Source: UBA2336 sp964597075
GTDB taxonomy: Bacteria; Bacteroidota; Bacteroidia; Cytophagales; Cyclobacteriaceae
Assembly: GCA_964597075.1 (NCBI GenBank)
Contig: CAZQXC010000003.1
Coordinates: 1-64,000, forward strand
Direction: 5' to 3'
Length of the DNA stretch: 64,000 nucleotides
Positions 62,689-64,000 of the stretch are shown one piece after another. Each line of letters opens with the position of its first letter. Position 1 is the stretch's first letter. Both the position numbers and the translations under genes were made by a program. The notes beneath the pieces were generated by a model, which searched no databases, was not told the origin of the DNA, and worked only from the letters and a program-made list of their open reading frames with translations.

Positions 62689-63651
62689 ATGCTCAGGAAA
62701 GGTTTATATATAATTTTTTGCCTTCTGCTTGCCGGTAGTATAAGGCTTAGTGCCCAGCAAGATGCACAGTTTACACAGTACATGTTTAACCATGTGTATT
62801 TGACACCTGCAGCAGCAGGAGCCGATGGTGTTACGCGAGCAACCGCACTGCACCGTAGCCAGTGGTTGGGATACCAATCTACTTTTGGAGATGGCGGAGC
62901 ACCCACCTCACAATTGATTACTTTCTCAACGCCAATTCACAAGTTAAAAAGTGGTTTTGGTGTGTATGTATTAAATGACAGATTGGGGCCACAAAATAAC
63001 CTGGAGGCTCAGGCGATGTATGCTTATCACCTGGGTATTAAGGAAAGTAGCAAGTTAAGTTTTGGAATAAAATTAGGGATGTATTCTCAATCGTTGGATT
63101 ATGATATGTATCGTGCGATCGATCCGACCGATCCATTTTTGTTGGATAAAACTGGAAAAGAATCTCAGATCAGACCCGACTTGGGATTTGGGTTAATGTT
63201 CAGAAACGAAAAATTTTACGGAGGCGTAGGATTTAACCACCTATTAAAATCTGAGTTTGATTTTGGGGTAAGCCAGCGTAACGCTCTTGAAAATCATATG
63301 AACTTCACTGCGGGATATTTTTACGAAGTTAATTTCGACCTCCAAATCAACCCAACCGCCCTTGTAAAAACCGATTTCAACGAAACTTCCGTTGATCTTG
63401 CTGTTATTGCCACCCTACGAAATACGATGTGGGGAGGATTGGCGTTCAGATCATCGGAGGCTGTCAATTTGATATTAGGCTATGCATTTCTTAAAGATAA
63501 GTCCTTGCGTTTGGGATATTCTGTAGACTTTATTGTAAAGGATGTGAATGCAAAGGAAAACTTCTCACACGAATTGATGCTTTCTTACGAATTGCCGGTA
63601 ATTGCGGGTGGCGTTAAAAAGATCGTCCGAACCCCCCGTTACAGGCATTAG
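62689..63651 (+). CDS. PorP/SprF-family type IX secretion protein
   Basis: The protein of about 320 residues (ATG at 62689; a TTG at 62671 would add six residues) has a signal peptide (MLRKGLYIIFCLLLAGSIRLSA) and the opening of PorP/SprF: QQDAQFTQYMFNHVYLTPAAAGADG. The rest is a series of amphipathic beta-strands, consistent with a 14-stranded outer-membrane barrel, with conserved KLSFGIKLGMY and FYGGVGFNHLLKSEF. PorP/SprF proteins are T9SS components involved in translocating or anchoring cargo such as the adhesin SprB. Its position just before gldK is the canonical order, but paralogues are frequent, so I give no exact symbol. Confidence 0.92.
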   Translation: MLRKGLYIIFCLLLAGSIRLSAQQDAQFTQYMFNHVYLTPAAAGADGVTRATALHRSQWLGYQSTFGDGGAPTSQLITFSTPIHKLKSGFGVYVLNDRLGPQNNLEAQAMYAYHLGIKESSKLSFGIKLGMYSQSLDYDMYRAIDPTDPFLLDKTGKESQIRPDLGFGLMFRNEKFYGGVGFNHLLKSEFDFGVSQRNALENHMNFTAGYFYEVNFDLQINPTALVKTDFNETSVDLAVIATLRNTMWGGLAFRSSEAVNLILGYAFLKDKSLRLGYSVDFIVKDVNAKENFSHELMLSYELPVIAGGVKKIVRTPRYRH

Positions 63652-63744
63652 GCGGTAAATTATTTTGGTTTTATGCGAATTTTGTAGAATTTGGTAAGCA
63701 ATTTTTAATAAATAGAGCATTAAACGCTATTTTCGGGTCTTTAA

Positions 63745-63752
63745 TAAATTTG
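63745..63752 (+). promoter_or_regulatory. TAnnTTTG element for gldK
   Basis: TAAATTTG matches the consensus and ends 19 nt before the gldK ATG. It may start a separate transcript for the gldKLMN operon. No -33 TTG is apparent. Confidence 0.4.
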
Positions 63753-63771
63753 GCAAAACTGTAATTGATAT

Positions 63772-64000
63772 ATGAGCAAGTCGGTTTCTTCTAAACTTTT
63801 GTTATTCGTTGCAGGAATTGCTGCCAGCGCCTGTGGATTGTTAGGCATTGGCGGTGGTGGACGTGGCGGTGACAATGGTGAATTGGTTGGTGTTCCCGGC
63901 AGACAAGGTTGGGTGATGACCATCCCCTACGGTATGGTGCCCATTCCGGCAGGAACCTTTCACATGGGTCAGGCTGATGAAGATCCGGCCTCCACACAAA
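63772..64000 (+). CDS. gldK: gliding motility/T9SS lipoprotein GldK (PorK), 5' part
   Basis: The frame runs off the right edge after 76 codons. It has a lipoprotein signal (LLLFVAGIAASAC, Cys21), a glycine-rich stretch, and then the opening of the GldK formylglycine-generating-enzyme-like domain: GRQGWVMTIPYGMVPIPAGTFHMGQADEDPAST. GldK/PorK, with GldN/PorN, forms the periplasmic ring of the type IX secretion system. The rest of the operon, expected to include gldL, gldM and gldN, should continue beyond the window. It follows PorP by 120 bp. Confidence 0.93.
   Translation, partial: MSKSVSSKLLLFVAGIAASACGLLGIGGGGRGGDNGELVGVPGRQGWVMTIPYGMVPIPAGTFHMGQADEDPASTQ

Noticed and set aside
1..64000. 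CRISPR arrays, rRNA or tRNA genes
   Set aside because: No regularly spaced direct repeats of the right size and no rRNA- or tRNA-like conserved sequence were seen on either strand by eye.

Overview
The window looks like a chromosomal segment from a gliding or T9SS-bearing member of the Bacteroidota, most likely order Cytophagales. The evidence is a GldB-family lipoprotein, a PorP/SprF-family protein followed by the start of GldK, a DUF4271 protein, OmpA proteins carrying PD40 repeats, LytS/LytTR signalling, DUF6702 and DUF3820 proteins, and several starts preceded by the Bacteroidota promoter element TAnnTTTG. Two runs of exactly ten Ns (56664-56673 and 62022-62031) show it is a scaffolded draft assembly. 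I saw no rRNA, tRNA, CRISPR array, phage or complete insertion sequence, so most of it reads as core genome.

Layout. 1-8.3 kb: a truncated histidine kinase, an LEA-type lipoprotein, a 2OG-Fe(II) oxygenase, a two-gene nucleotidyltransferase module, then exported or detached hydrolases (amidase, DinB protein, dienelactone hydrolase, S9 peptidase) and a CBS-domain protein behind two Crp/Fnr-like palindromes. 8.4-20.5 kb: acyl-CoA synthetase, DNA polymerase I (proofreading site apparently dead), a PLP dehydratase, an M1 peptidase with HupE-like and DUF6702 proteins, GldB, triosephosphate isomerase and PrmA. 20.5-25.3 kb: one gene for a secreted protein of about 1590 residues with no recognised family. 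25.4-37.5 kb: M20 dipeptidase, membrane protein, DsbD, DUF3820, M23 peptidase, a patatin fused to an outer-membrane barrel, two tandem OmpA proteins and a transglutaminase-like exported protein. 37.6-48.3 kb: aldehyde dehydrogenase, AsmA-like protein, M28 peptidase, Tag glycosylase, exported RidA, short 6-phosphogluconate dehydrogenase, a trans-sulfuration enzyme and a frameshifted esterase. 48.4-58.7 kb: a small antitoxin-like protein, RluD-type synthase, a lipoprotein, glutamate dehydrogenase, aldo/keto reductase, UvrA, and a LytS/LytTR two-component pair. 58.7-64 kb: a cyclase-family protein with HemW, then DUF4271, HemD, PorP/SprF and GldK.

The recurring theme is the cell envelope: about half of the products carry signal peptides, lipoboxes, membrane helices or beta-barrels. 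The right end is the entry to the type IX secretion/gliding core operon, and GldB lies about 45 kb away from it. Candidates for something undescribed are the giant secreted protein (20547-25325), the nucleotidyltransferase plus 87-residue module (1660-2447), and an 11-bp-phased TTAACATT box array between two divergent genes (37486-37570). Intergenic spaces are all short (under about 220 bp); several hold dispersed inverted repeats.
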